Shown: positions 44,204-53,197, counted from the first letter of the stretch. The stretch: DNA of 64,000 nucleotides from Pseudomonas svalbardensis (GCF_030053115.1 NZ_CP125619.1:3049501-3113500), one strand, 5' to 3'. Numbers and translations: made by a program. The notes: generated by a model not told the origin, from the sequence alone.

Positions 44204-45178
44204 ATGCAGCGCTTCGCTCTTTTCGAAATCTACACCTGTTGCATGACAAGCGCTTCAAGCACGGATAGTGTCAGCGCCATGAATGTCTCAAACCTGGCCC
44301 TCCCCGACTCGATTCCTCCGTCAATACTGGCGAGCGCAGACTTGCTTGTAACTAAGACAGCTTACCTGTCCGGCATGGTCGCGCCTGAAACCGCAGCGTG
44401 CTTGAGCAGACTGATGATGGACTCCGACGCCGATTATTCAAGGATCATCGACGGGTACCACACAGAGCCAGAAGTTCTGAAGAATGCACTTAACTCAGCG
44501 AACCGGCAGTCAACGCTGATGAAGGTACCTGAGCTTCGTCGACGTATCATTGCGGCGCTAGTCCACCACTTTCACCTTCTCCAAACTCAAACTTTTCCCG
44601 ATGGTAAAGGGGCTGTCGCGAGGGTGGTCATTCACCAGCATTTGGCTCAGCTCGGGTTGCATCCCCACCTGTGGTCGCTTGCTCGCGGCCTGGCCCGTAG
44701 GCATGACGAATATCACGCTGCTTTGGCTACGACAGATCGCATGCGCGCGAGTGGGATCGATGGTGGTCTCCAGCAGTCTAGCAAAGCGAGTCTCAGCTTC
44801 GTTGAACTCATGCTTGATGTTTGCATTGGAGAAGTGGATTACATGACTGCTGCGCTGAATACCAGCCGGCTTCGGGAAGCTGTTATGCATGTCTTCAGAA
44901 CGCATTCGCGCTTAACTGGAGCAGAGATCAGACCGCAAATAGGGCCGGTCTTCCTTGCGCTGCTGATCCAAGGCGCACTACCGCGTAGAGAGTTCGAAAC
45001 CTTTACCGGACTTCAGCCTAGCGAAGCATTCGAACAGCTCAGCAAGGTGATTAATGTTGGCCTTGTGGTGAGCTCGGCATCTAATCGGCATACTCTGCGG
45101 GTAGGCCTACCGACCTGGTTTGCGCAGGATATTTTTCCTAATTTCTCTTTAGAGGAAAGCGAAATCAAGCCGGGCTAG
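44204..45178 (+). CDS. Fic-fold protein with a degenerate active site
   Basis: 324 residues (starts at 44243 or 44279 are also possible). The core resembles Fic AMP-transferases: N-terminal DADYSRIIDGYHTEPE (target-recognition helix), the motif helix HHFHLLQTQTFPDGKGAVAR, and following GLARRHDEYHAALATTDRMR, FVELMLDVCIGEVDYMTAAL. The canonical HPFxDGNGRxxR is changed to QTFPDGKGAVAR: catalytic His to Gln129, Asn to Lys135 and first Arg to Ala137; only the last Arg140 remains. AMP transfer by the usual mechanism is therefore not expected. The C-terminus resembles a winged helix. A hairpin overlaps its stop codon. Confidence 0.7.
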   Translation: MQRFALFEIYTCCMTSASSTDSVSAMNVSNLALPDSIPPSILASADLLVTKTAYLSGMVAPETAACLSRLMMDSDADYSRIIDGYHTEPEVLKNALNSANRQSTLMKVPELRRRIIAALVHHFHLLQTQTFPDGKGAVARVVIHQHLAQLGLHPHLWSLARGLARRHDEYHAALATTDRMRASGIDGGLQQSSKASLSFVELMLDVCIGEVDYMTAALNTSRLREAVMHVFRTHSRLTGAEIRPQIGPVFLALLIQGALPRREFETFTGLQPSEAFEQLSKVINVGLVVSSASNRHTLRVGLPTWFAQDIFPNFSLEESEIKPG

Positions 45179-45193
45179 AAGCCCGAAGGGCCG
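45169..45193 (+). repeat. Mosaic hairpin 4 overlapping the pseudo-Fic stop codon
   Basis: AGCCGGGC-TAGAA-GCCCGAAGGGCCGA; the gene's TAG stop lies in the loop. The trailing AGCGAC of the other copies is altered (GGGCCGAT). Such an overlap of stop codon and site is a hallmark of gene cassettes, though it can also be a terminator. Confidence 0.55.
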
Positions 45194-45522
45194 ATAGTTT
45201 TTGGGCTGTTGATGCGGTCGATGTTTTGAATATCTCGTGATTTGTCTCTTGGTTTTTTTTGCGCACCTACCTGAAGGTCGTTCTCATTCGCCTACTGACG
45301 CAGCGCGCGAATGAAATTACCGCGATGACCTTCGAGGAGCGCCAGATGCCACCTGCAGTTTGCTCAGGCATGCAGCGGTTTCAGGTGCGAGTATGCACAT
45401 GCTAGCGAGACCGTCGGCACGCGGGTAAACTTGGCATCGGCGTCACCAGCTCCGGGTGAGTAGTAGGTAGATCACATTGCGATCGGGGTCGAAATACAAG
45501 CAGGAATGTGGTGATGAGTTAA
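45194..45522. other. Gene-free interval
   Basis: No credible gene or repeat recognised. It separates the convergent pseudo-Fic and R-x4-H protein genes. A T-rich stretch (GGTTTTTTTTGCG near 45252-45264) is not preceded by a good stem. Confidence 0.4.
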
Positions 45523-46479
45523 TCAGATAAAGTTAGAGCTATAACTTTCATCCCCAAGCACCATATGCAGAAGATAAGTGAAAATATCATCGTTAGACTT
45601 AGAATTAAAAAGATCGAACAAATTCGGATTAACGAAGAATTTTATCAGCACCTTCCGCGCAACCTCGTCACAATGGGATGCGAGCACGCCAAGTTCGGAA
45701 ACATTCTTATCGAGGACATCCCCGTGTACTGCCAGTGATCTGACTGTATAAGCTTTTTTGGTGAGGCGATATATCTCTATTCGCTCAGCCGGGGTTCCAC
45801 CAATAAAGAACGCGAGCCGCTGCGATAATTGATGAGCAAGCTCAACCTTGTCCGTGCTAAAAACAGACTCGAACAAGCTGCAGTAGCTGGAAATTTTGAA
45901 TCCCAAATCCCTGTGATTTCTAGCAGCTTGCAGGTGCATCATCGCGATATTTATTCTTCCCTTCGATTTTCGCAAACCTGTTCTATCGGGCATTGCCTGC
46001 TCACGAATGCTCTCTACGGCAACAGGGCTATCCGCCAGAACCCCCTTCAAATCCTCACTAGACAACTTCAAACTTAAGTTTTCGCCTGTGGCCGCCGAGT
46101 TGAATACCGGTAGACAATTGACGGAAGTAATATCAGGATTTTTCTCGAGTGCAAAGGCCTGTTGGCAGTTAACACTATTATCACCCTGTATCCAAAGCTC
46201 CACAAAAAAGCTTTGAACTTCGCGAAGAAAATCAACCAGCTCATCATCTATAATTACGGGAGCTGAATACTCCCGAATTGAATACAGGACTGGCCGACCC
46301 GATACTAAATGTATGTACTCAAGCCCTCCCATGTCAATTGAATGAACGCGGCCAACCATCCTCTTGATGTGTGCGATATCATTTGTGAGAACTAGCCTAC
46401 CTTCAAACCCCACCTTCAAGGAAAACTCATCCTCGACAATCAGGTAATCCACTGCTGTAATGAAAATGATTTCTTTCAT
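45523..46479 (-). CDS. Apea-like/HEPN-type protein
   Basis: 318 residues from the second ATG (46479, GGAA site). The second half shows the helical pattern of Apea-like HEPN domains: SYCSLFESVFSTDKVELAHQLSQRLAFFIGG, then RIEIYRLTKKAYTVRSLAVHGDV, with R247 to H252 as R-x4-H. Such proteins are usually RNases activated during phage infection, or nucleotide-modifying enzymes. The first half (VDYLIVEDEFSLKVGFEGRL) is a strand-rich domain of unknown type. Low G+C and convergent orientation to the pseudo-Fic gene suggest a separately acquired cargo. Confidence 0.65.
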   Translation of the reverse strand: MKEIIFITAVDYLIVEDEFSLKVGFEGRLVLTNDIAHIKRMVGRVHSIDMGGLEYIHLVSGRPVLYSIREYSAPVIIDDELVDFLREVQSFFVELWIQGDNSVNCQQAFALEKNPDITSVNCLPVFNSAATGENLSLKLSSEDLKGVLADSPVAVESIREQAMPDRTGLRKSKGRINIAMMHLQAARNHRDLGFKISSYCSLFESVFSTDKVELAHQLSQRLAFFIGGTPAERIEIYRLTKKAYTVRSLAVHGDVLDKNVSELGVLASHCDEVARKVLIKFFVNPNLFDLFNSKSNDDIFTYLLHMVLGDESYSSNFI

Positions 46480-46622
46480 ACTTTTCCGCATTCCACCTAT
46501 CCACTCTGCGCATTTCAGTTCGTGTAGCAGTGTCGGCTCACCATATGGAATATCGGCGGCTCGTCGCCAAACTTCAAAAGCGACCGCTATGAGCGTACGT
46601 TACCCCCAAGTAGTATCACCAA

Positions 46623-46811
46623 CTATCCAGGGTAGCTTTCACTTTCTTCTTCATCCGATGATATTAGAGGTGTGGACTGCTGGGGCATGCCCTGTCGGGG
46701 GTAGGCTTTCGATTCTCGCAACGTGCTCACCAGTTGCTGTAGCTCTCGGACTTGCGCCAAGGGCATTTGCACGTCGCAATACACTGTGTCGTCATCATCC
46801 GTCATTTCCAT
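46623..46811 (-). CDS. Small acidic protein, unknown
   Basis: 62 residues from the ATG at 46811, with a GGAGAG site 4-9 bp upstream. Acidic start (EMTDDDDTVYCDV), a helix (PLAQVRELQQLVSTLRES) and a Ser/Glu-rich end (SSDEEESESYPG). It is oriented like the R-x4-H gene downstream. No family recognised. Confidence 0.4.
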   Translation of the reverse strand: MEMTDDDDTVYCDVQMPLAQVRELQQLVSTLRESKAYPRQGMPQQSTPLISSDEEESESYPG

Positions 46812-47332
46812 GGGACTCTCCGCATGCCCCACTCATTGTGTCGATAGCCCACACAGGTCGTTGGTGCGTGCCCCTTCGAGAACGGCTGTCGTGAATCGAG
46901 CCCTGCAAGCAGCGGCTCGGCCCTTCGGGCTTCCATCCTCACGCCTTATGCCGTGCCGGCTTCCGCGCTCCGCTTGCGTCCACCATCGGCATCGCAAGCA
47001 GACGCCGGATAGACCGATACCAGATTGGAGCTATTTCAGTTGGAACGTGTGCAATGTCTCTAGCACTATTTATATAGCTTGCTGAATCGCTCGATCACGA
47101 CGCTAGGAACAGCTGAGGGCCATGCCTCTAGATTTCCCGTCTTGCGTATGAAATTTACTGCGCACCAAAGAAAAACAGTACCGGTAGCATTCCTGCCAAC
47201 AACGCTAGGTCATTTATATGCGCAAACGCTGCGCGTACCCGCGTTGAAGCTATGCTCGCAAGCAGAAAGCGCTACCGTCCCCGCAACACGTGCGAAATCA
47301 TATGCGAACCCCTCCCCCGAGGCGGCACTGCA
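46812..47332. other. Gene-free interval with a dispersed repeat
   Basis: No convincing gene. The portion 46883-47030 shares ordered blocks with 22784-22903 (GGCTGTCGTGAAT, CCTCACGCC, CGCGCTCCGCTTGC, TTGGAGCT). The rest has no feature I can name. Confidence 0.4.
46883..47030. repeat. Dispersed repeat, copy 2
   Basis: Counterpart of 22784-22903. GGCTGTCGTGAAT at 46884 onward is followed by a GCCCTTCGGGC hairpin (46917-46927), CCTCACGCC, CGCGCTCCGCTTGC and ATTGGAGCT. No conserved protein frame. Possibly a non-coding RNA or decayed mobile element. Confidence 0.4.
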
Positions 47333-48460
47333 TCAGGGGTCGAGGTTCCCGTGCTCCTCAAAATGGTCAATCAGCCGCTGTCGATAGGTATCGTAATCCT
47401 CTGTGAGGATATTTTGACCATTGAAGGTGCCCTTCAAGAAGAAGGTCATCACTGCCTGCTGGGCCTCATCGACACCCGTATCAGAGATATTGAGAAGGTA
47501 CTTCGCCACGTATACCCGGCTGATATCTTGGAGAAGTAGCGCGACAGCACCCGCAACCCGGAACGAAGCGTCGGGGGAGTCCGCAATATCCAGTCGGATC
47601 GAACCCGAGTGGGCAATCGAATTCCGTAGGACATTCAGCCATTTTAGCCGTTTCGAAGCCTCTGCATCAGGAGTAGCCGGATACATTCCACTGACCGTCA
47701 AGAAAGCGGTCAGCTTGGAAAGTGCTGACTCATTCGCAACGTTTAACAGGCGGGCCATCATGTCATTGATTAGCTCCTCGCTCACGCCCGCTTCTTCAAG
47801 ATGAGACTTGAAAGCCTGGGCCGCAGCCTTGACCTTCGATTTGACATCTTTGGTGTAGCGATTCGTGTCCAAGGTGCTGTGCCAGCGTGTAATCAATCCG
47901 TCGAGCGCCGCCGATCCCATCGCAATCTTCACGCCGACATTGCTGTTCGTCATCGCGAGGATCACTGCATCCATCGCCTCTCCGCCACCAGCTTCTCGCA
48001 CAGCCGGAAGCAATGCCCAGTCAATGGCTGGGTGAGTGCGGAAGAAGTTTTTGCTGGTGATCGACTGCCCAGGAGAGACAGGCAGATAGGGCTCAGTATT
48101 GTTCCCTACCCTCACGTGCCGACCGGAGAGGAAAGAAAGGATGAGAGACAGATCGTAGGCTCCATTCGCCCACGGATTACCAGGAAGAAGTACCGAGGGT
48201 GCATTCAATCCTTCGTGCTCAGCTACCACCGCCGTTATGCTCCAAGTCCCGGTGTTGGATGGCTCTTCGGAGACGGTATTTTTGAATCCAGACGAATCAA
48301 AGGCGCCGCCAAATACGAGCCGATCTGACCGGGCAAAATCTCCTCCTACCAGCTCTTTTCCAACGCTGATTCGATACGGGCCAATGGCAAAATCTCCCTC
48401 AGAGGTGAGATGGTGTTCAAAGTTGAAGATCTCTCGAAACCCAGTCTGCCTGCTGCTCAT
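47333..48460 (-). CDS. Large R-x4-H (HEPN-like) protein
   Basis: 375 residues from the ATG at 48460 (GGAAAAA just upstream); a longer frame to 48529 would run into the gene A fragment. N-terminal domain with strands (FAIGPYRISVGKEL, TWSITAVVAEHEG), a middle helical part, and a C-terminal bundle with LKWLNVLRNSIAHSGSI, where R279 and H284 form R-x4-H, followed by VAGAVALLLQDISRVYVAKYLL. This resembles the C-terminal helices of HEPN/ApeA-type domains. Function unknown. Its start abuts a truncated gene A copy exactly as the DUF3800 gene does. Confidence 0.6.
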   Translation of the reverse strand: MSSRQTGFREIFNFEHHLTSEGDFAIGPYRISVGKELVGGDFARSDRLVFGGAFDSSGFKNTVSEEPSNTGTWSITAVVAEHEGLNAPSVLLPGNPWANGAYDLSLILSFLSGRHVRVGNNTEPYLPVSPGQSITSKNFFRTHPAIDWALLPAVREAGGGEAMDAVILAMTNSNVGVKIAMGSAALDGLITRWHSTLDTNRYTKDVKSKVKAAAQAFKSHLEEAGVSEELINDMMARLLNVANESALSKLTAFLTVSGMYPATPDAEASKRLKWLNVLRNSIAHSGSIRLDIADSPDASFRVAGAVALLLQDISRVYVAKYLLNISDTGVDEAQQAVMTFFLKGTFNGQNILTEDYDTYRQRLIDHFEEHGNLDP

Positions 48461-48509
48461 ATTTTTTCCATAAATAGATCTCGGTGTGGTCTCTAGGCCA
48501 TGGCGCTTA

Positions 48510-48632
48510 GAGGAGTTTGTCGGCAACACACGCTGCCTAGTCCTATCAAAAAAACCTCAAATTGCGGATCGGATAGACGAGCTTACTGAAGCCTGGAATA
48601 ACGAACAGCGCGGCAGCCTCGAAGACAAATGA
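48510..48632 (+). pseudogene. Module gene A: 3' part only (copy 4)
   Basis: Frame EEFVGNTRCLVLSKKPQIAD to a stop at 48630, i.e. the C-terminal half of the AbrB-like protein plus an extended tail (NNEQRGSLEDK). The DNA-binding half is missing; the upstream DNA is the promoter region of the 375-residue protein. Truncation occurs within one or two codons of that in copy 3. No gene B follows. Confidence 0.8.
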
Positions 48633-48741
48633 GGAAGCCAAAAGAATGGTTCGCTGAACCAGTACATCAGGCTGAACTTCAGAGTCCTCCGCCAAGCCGG
48701 AAACGCATACCTGGACACATCACCTGAAGGCGCGAGATCGA

Positions 48742-48768
48742 GCCGGGCTTAAGCCCGAAGGAGCGACC
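48742..48768 (+). repeat. Mosaic hairpin 5
   Basis: AGCCGGGC-TTA-AGCCCGAAGGAGCGACC (the arm could be extended by one base). The next 45 bp (to cagcttagcta, 48805) resemble the region after hairpin 2. It lies 110 bp after the gene A fragment. Confidence 0.6.
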
Positions 48769-48886
48769 TCTCCATTGACGTCACTCCACACCACAGCTTA
48801 GCTATCGCTGCCATGCGGTAGAACGCGAATCGAATCACCATATCCTGCGGAGCTATGTGATTGCAGCTAGAGTCCGAACGCCAGTT

Positions 48887-49010
48887 TCAGTTCACTCGGT
48901 TGCGTCCGCTGCGCTTGGCTAGATAGAGCGCATCATCAGCACGAGTCAGAAGGCTTTCCACATCGTCACCAGCTTTGGCGAGGGCGACACCAAAGGACGC
49001 AGTTTGGCCT
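48887..49010 (-). pseudogene. Terminal fragment of a GGDEF (diguanylate cyclase) gene
   Basis: The minus strand encodes [20 protein letters not shown] then [20 protein letters not shown] and a stop. This is the invariant C-terminal end of GGDEF domains (ADxALYxAKxxGRNRV). The catalytic GGDEF loop and the rest are missing; an upstream in-frame stop delimits the fragment. It is a relic of a chromosomal gene caught in the mosaic. Confidence 0.8.
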
Positions 49011-49600
49011 GTTCGCTATCTACAGACGCTCGTGGGTCAAAGCATTCCGCAATACTACAGGCTAGTAATCCATACCCAGGGTATTCATCGCAGAGCTTCA
49101 CTAGGCTGTCGAACTGACCAGCTGAGCTGCACCGACATGCCCCTCTCCCATTTTAGTATCCGACGTCGCCATATCTGTCCGTGTATCTGCTCTGTTGATC
49201 GTAAAACATTGAGGTATTGGTTCGTAGAATACAGTCTGTACTAGGTCGATGCAGCAATCGGCGGCGTCGGAGCGCGACTTCCGACTTGGCGGTTCGCTGC
49301 ACTTCTTTTCCACACTCGAATGTCAACCAGGAGTCGGTAAGTCGTCTCGCAGTACATCCCTGCGCTCAGAAAAGCCCCCGTATTTGTAGGCCTACCATTG
49401 TGCGCGGAGGCCAGGCAAAGGCTGACGAAAACGATCCGTTCACCGTAGCAAGTCTCGTTCGGATAGGTACCTCTTCTCCAATGAAATTTGGGTGGAACTT
49501 TTGAGCGCCGCTGACCCCATACAAGCAGTCCTCAAAAAGTAGAGTGATCAACTCTGCACATTGCGGCACACCTTCGCAGGGCAGTTAACAGGAGATTTAG
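49011..49600. other. Gene-free interval
   Basis: Nothing recognised on either strand apart from short open frames without ribosome sites. The ribosome site of the next gene (AGGAGAT) ends the interval. Confidence 0.4.
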
Positions 49601-49870
49601 ATGCTTGTACTCACGGACACGCAGCGCGAGTACCTCAGGAAAATACGAGCCCTGAGTAAAGACCTTCAGGGCAACGAAGTATTTGCTGGCCTGACGTTCG
49701 AGGAATCAATGCGATTCAATTTTTTGAGTGAGTCGCTCTTGGGGCAGGAGCATCGCACGCAGGAAGACGTCAACGAGTATCTCTCCCTCGTCCAGAAGCA
49801 CGAACATAACCGGCTTCAAATGCTAGGTGCAGAGATAGAGGCGCAGCAGAACAGATCGGCACGTCATTAA
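49601..49870 (+). CDS. Small helical protein, unknown
   Basis: 89 residues, ATG behind AGGAG at good spacing. Helical and charged (REYLRKIRALSKDLQGNEVF, LTFEESMRFNFLSESLLG, EDVNEYLSLVQKHEHNRLQM). No motif. It resembles the 50718 gene in size and helical character but shares no clear sequence. Single gene; neighbours are on the other strand or far away. Confidence 0.6.
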   Translation: MLVLTDTQREYLRKIRALSKDLQGNEVFAGLTFEESMRFNFLSESLLGQEHRTQEDVNEYLSLVQKHEHNRLQMLGAEIEAQQNRSARH

Positions 49871-50079
49871 AAATCATCTGACTTCGCTTCATCTGGGCGT
49901 CGACCTGGGCGGCACACGTGTCCAACAGTTTGATGGCTAAATTTTTGAGGCCATGCATTCAGCTGAAGGTCGGCCTCGTTCGAGTCGATCCGCTCACAGG
50001 GAATGAGCTCGGTTGTTGCAGTGCTGACGGCCGTGATTTTTTGTAACACCCGGCTTAGGAACTCGACTTCACATGACAT
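49867..50079 (-). CDS. Possible small protein, unknown
   Basis: 70 codons, ATG after AAGGGATGTC. It overlaps the end of the 49601 gene by 4 bp on the other strand. Composition is plausible (EVEFLSRVLQKITAVSTATTE) but there is no supporting motif. Confidence 0.3.
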   Translation of the reverse strand: MSCEVEFLSRVLQKITAVSTATTELIPCERIDSNEADLQLNAWPQKFSHQTVGHVCRPGRRPDEAKSDDF

Positions 50080-50717
50080 CCCTTTATAGCCTAGCTATCC
50101 CATCCGTAAAATTAGAGCCCCATTGATCAGTGCGCGTTAAGCATCTGCCGCGCCCTGCACCTCACTCCGAATGTGGCTAGAAGAGTTAAAGCGTTGTCGA
50201 TTTCCTCGCCGGCTCGGCGTAGTGCTTGGTGATGGACTGCTCAGCGTGTGTGACCCTGCCCCAAAATACGTAATCCATAACCGGCGTCATGGGTTAATTT
50301 TCTGAAGCTGTAGTACCTGCCAGCTTCTTCGTTACACAAATAATTCACATTGATAGGTCATCATGGCAGGAACGATCACCAACACAGTGTGTTTTTTTGT
50401 CAGTCGATGCCTGCATGAAGGCATGCCAGCAGCGCATTTTCAACTACGATTCTTGATAGAAGAAAATGACGCTATGACCCTATGATTTCCAAAAAGAGCA
50501 AAGCTGCCCAGCGCCTGAATCCACGAACCTCAGCAACCAGCTCCTCGTTAGCCGATCAGCTCAGCGACGTTGCTTATGGGGAGGTCTGCTGGTTGGCATC
50601 GTCTTGAAATAATTGTAGCTGTGCGGCGACATTTCTGACCCGAGCCGGCCTGCTAATGCAACAGCGTAGGTTGAGCCAAAAAAAAATAAAAAAAGATCAG
50701 TCAAAAAAGGTAATGCA
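50080..50717. other. Gene-free interval
   Basis: No gene I can defend. A 41-codon frame at 50481 (MISKKSKAAQRLNPRTS) has no ribosome site. An A-rich stretch just before 50718 (AAAAAAAATAAAAAAAG) may be part of that gene's leader. Confidence 0.4.
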
Positions 50718-50987
50718 ATGAACGACACGCGTGTGTCCCATCAAACCAAAGTCTGTCTAAACCTGGCTCTTGAACGTAACAACCAGCTCTTCAACGAAGC
50801 ACAAAGCTTGCGCTGCGCCGCCCTGAATATTCTTGATCGGGCCTACTTAGATACGCAAGCCTTCAGCCACTACCAAGAAAAGCGACAACATGCCGATATT
50901 AAATACAACGACGCCATCGAGCACTTGCGATTGCTCATGACGCAATACCACATCCCCCCCGGAGCACCCAAAATCCCGATTATATAA
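50718..50987 (+). CDS. Small helical protein, unknown
   Basis: 89 residues, ATG with AAGG 5-8 bp upstream. Helical (VCLNLALERNNQLFNEAQSL, LNILDRAYLDTQAFSHYQEK, YNDAIEHLRLLMTQYHIPPG). No family recognised. It lies 60 bp upstream of the AraC-type regulator on the same strand, so the two may be cotranscribed. Confidence 0.55.
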   Translation: MNDTRVSHQTKVCLNLALERNNQLFNEAQSLRCAALNILDRAYLDTQAFSHYQEKRQHADIKYNDAIEHLRLLMTQYHIPPGAPKIPII

Positions 50988-51047
50988 GACCGCCGATTCC
51001 ACTTGAGCGGTCAAGGATGTCGAATTCAACAGGGAGATGGGGTTGTC

Positions 51048-52130
51048 ATGTATAGAATCAGTTCAGGCTATGCCAGAGTGCTGGTGAATACGCTTTCGGC
51101 GCAAGGACTGGATGCCAACAGTCTGTGCCAGGAGGCAGGGCTTGATATAAAGCTCGCAGATATACCGGGATCATTCTGCAAACGAAGCACTATCTACCGC
51201 CTATGGTATCTGTCGGCTCAGGCTTCCAGCGATCCGGACATCGGTTTGAAGGCCTACGATAACTTCCACCCGGGCATTTTTCAGATCGTCGGCTATACCA
51301 TGATGTCCAGTTTGAACCTGAAAAACGCATTCGAACGACTGGTTCATTTCAGCCCGTTGATCGGCACTGGCTTCACCCTGTTTGTTGTCCAGGAACAACA
51401 GCATTACCGCCTGGTCACGCTCAATCACCATCAGCGCGGCTCGATCAAGCCCCGGCAGTACACCGATGCCAGCCTCGCAACCCTGCTGGGTGTCTATCGC
51501 TGGCTGAGCGGTGGCAAATCGCCGCAACCGCTGAGTGTGGAGTTCAGCTATCCCCAGCCGGATGACATCTACGAGCATCAACAGCTGTTTGGCTGCGAAC
51601 TGCGTTTCGGGGCGGTCTATGACAGCATCCTGTTCGATGGTGAGGAGCTGCTGCGTCCGTTGAGCATGGCCAATGAGGCGTTGGCCAAGCTCCATGACAG
51701 CTATGCCAAATTTCAGCTTGACCTGATGGATGACTTCACCGTTGTCTGCAGGATTCGTGCGCTGATCACCGAACGCCTAAGTCTGGGGCAAAGCCAGGCC
51801 CAGTATGATATGGAATCGATTGCGGCCGCGTTGAACGTCAGCAAGCGAACGTTGCAACGGGCACTGGAGAAGGCGGGCACGCAGTTCACAGATATCCTGA
51901 ACTACGTGCGCCAGCAGCTAGCCGACTTCTACCTGCGTCATTCCCATTTCAATATGCAGCACGTGACTTACCTGCTCGGCTTCCATGACCACAGCGGTTT
52001 CCACAAGGCTTGCCTGCGTTGGTTCGGCATGACACCCGGTCAGTATCGAGCCAACGAATTGTCGCTCGAGGCCATGGAAACTAAGACCCTTCTAGCCGGT
52101 TACAGGCAGCCCTCCACGCAAAATCCATGA
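51048..52130 (+). CDS. AraC-family transcription regulator (OruR/ArgR-like type)
   Basis: 360 residues from the ATG at 51048; an upstream start at 51003 is possible. N-terminal about 190 residues (NTLSAQGLDANSLCQEAGLD, GYTMMSSLNLKNAFERLVHF) are the ligand-sensing domain of OruR-type AraC proteins. The C-terminal two helix-turn-helix motifs include MESIAAALNVSKRTLQRALE and VTYLLGFHDHSGFHKACLRW with the FGMTPGQYR family signature. It likely activates a catabolic or uptake gene in response to a small ligand, but no target operon is adjacent. It is the best-conserved core-like gene within the mosaic. Confidence 0.9.
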   Translation: MYRISSGYARVLVNTLSAQGLDANSLCQEAGLDIKLADIPGSFCKRSTIYRLWYLSAQASSDPDIGLKAYDNFHPGIFQIVGYTMMSSLNLKNAFERLVHFSPLIGTGFTLFVVQEQQHYRLVTLNHHQRGSIKPRQYTDASLATLLGVYRWLSGGKSPQPLSVEFSYPQPDDIYEHQQLFGCELRFGAVYDSILFDGEELLRPLSMANEALAKLHDSYAKFQLDLMDDFTVVCRIRALITERLSLGQSQAQYDMESIAAALNVSKRTLQRALEKAGTQFTDILNYVRQQLADFYLRHSHFNMQHVTYLLGFHDHSGFHKACLRWFGMTPGQYRANELSLEAMETKTLLAGYRQPSTQNP

Positions 52131-52687
52131 GCATAAAAACCACTTTGCGGCGGCTTTGGTTGTTTTCTGCAGTAAATGCCCCTAGGCCGTCGCGAGGTTC
52201 CAGTACTGCTCCAGTTATCCCCGCCAAGCAGTCAATATAGAGCTACGCCTGAGGTGCATTCAATATGACTTCCTCTTTGAATCAAGATCACTGCATTGTG
52301 TGTGATTGCAGCCCAAAACTGGACACTCTGGGTGAAGGATTCACCTTTATCACATTGCCATTCATATGCATTTAAACCGATCCAGCCAGGGATACCCAGG
52401 TAGAGGCCAACACCAATGATCAACACGCTGAAAATCGAAAAGGGATCGTAGCTTTGTCCTCTCTTACTGCCTGCGTTCCTGTCGATTACGGAATCATCCC
52501 AGGCATGTACCCAATTTGACCCGATCGCCGTGTTGGAAGAAATTGATGATCCGCCTCTTCTCTTCGACCTGAAATCCTGTGGCTGTATCCGCAGCCCAAA
52601 CTTTCGACACTATCGATTGGATGTTCCCCAACCGGCCACCGGCCCAGTCGATTACTGGGTGCCTGGTTTCCTGATAGGAGTGACAAA
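52131..52687. other. Mostly non-coding interval
   Basis: A minus-strand frame (52232-52426, possibly further upstream) contains a credible membrane helix (VLIIGVGLYLGIPGWIGL) but no clear start or ribosome site, so I do not call a gene. Nothing else recognised. Confidence 0.35.
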
Positions 52688-52999
52688 TTGCTGACTCGTC
52701 CCGACAAAGATGCGCTACGTGCGATGCTGGAATCTCAAGTTCAAGAAAAGCTACAGCACGACCCTGATGCGGTAACGACTTATGCAGCACAGCCTGAACC
52801 CGAACGAAAGCCATACACCAGTAAGCCCACGGTTCAGGACAAGGCGTTTCACAGGGAGCTCGATCAGATGCGTGCGGATGCTGAAGCCGGAGTGATACAT
52901 AAATCAGTGCGCGAGCCAATGGGCGATGGTGAGCCTAGCCTTGCGCTCGATGACTACCCTGGCTTCAAGGAGGCAGGCTCTGCATCAAATCAGTGGTGA
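52688..52999 (+). CDS. Small hydrophilic protein, unknown
   Basis: 103 residues from a TTG with an AGGAG site 7 bp upstream, which decides the start. Hydrophilic, Gln/Glu/Asp-rich (ALRAMLESQVQEKLQHDPDA; LDQMRADAEAGVIHKSVREP; LALDDYPGFKEAGS). Not recognised. Probably a single gene. Confidence 0.55.
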   Translation: MLTRPDKDALRAMLESQVQEKLQHDPDAVTTYAAQPEPERKPYTSKPTVQDKAFHRELDQMRADAEAGVIHKSVREPMGDGEPSLALDDYPGFKEAGSASNQW

Positions 53000-53197
53000 T
53001 ATTTTGGCGCCTGTGCTGCGGTAATCGGTACCTAGCCGCCCTCCTCTTATGCTGTCGACGCATGGTCAGGATGGCTGCTCCGAAGTAGATGAACGAACTA
53101 CCTGGCTGACCCACCGGGATAGCTCTGGACGGGTCAACACGCCCTTGGCCCAAGAGACCAGTGCGGCATACAGACTAAAAGACGTCACCAAGACCGA

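Noticed and set aside
47801..48328. 175-codon plus-strand frame
   Set aside because: Antisense to the 375-residue R-x4-H protein, no motif.
52494..52919. 141-codon minus-strand frame
   Set aside because: Overlaps the 52688 gene, which has a good ribosome site; this frame lacks one.
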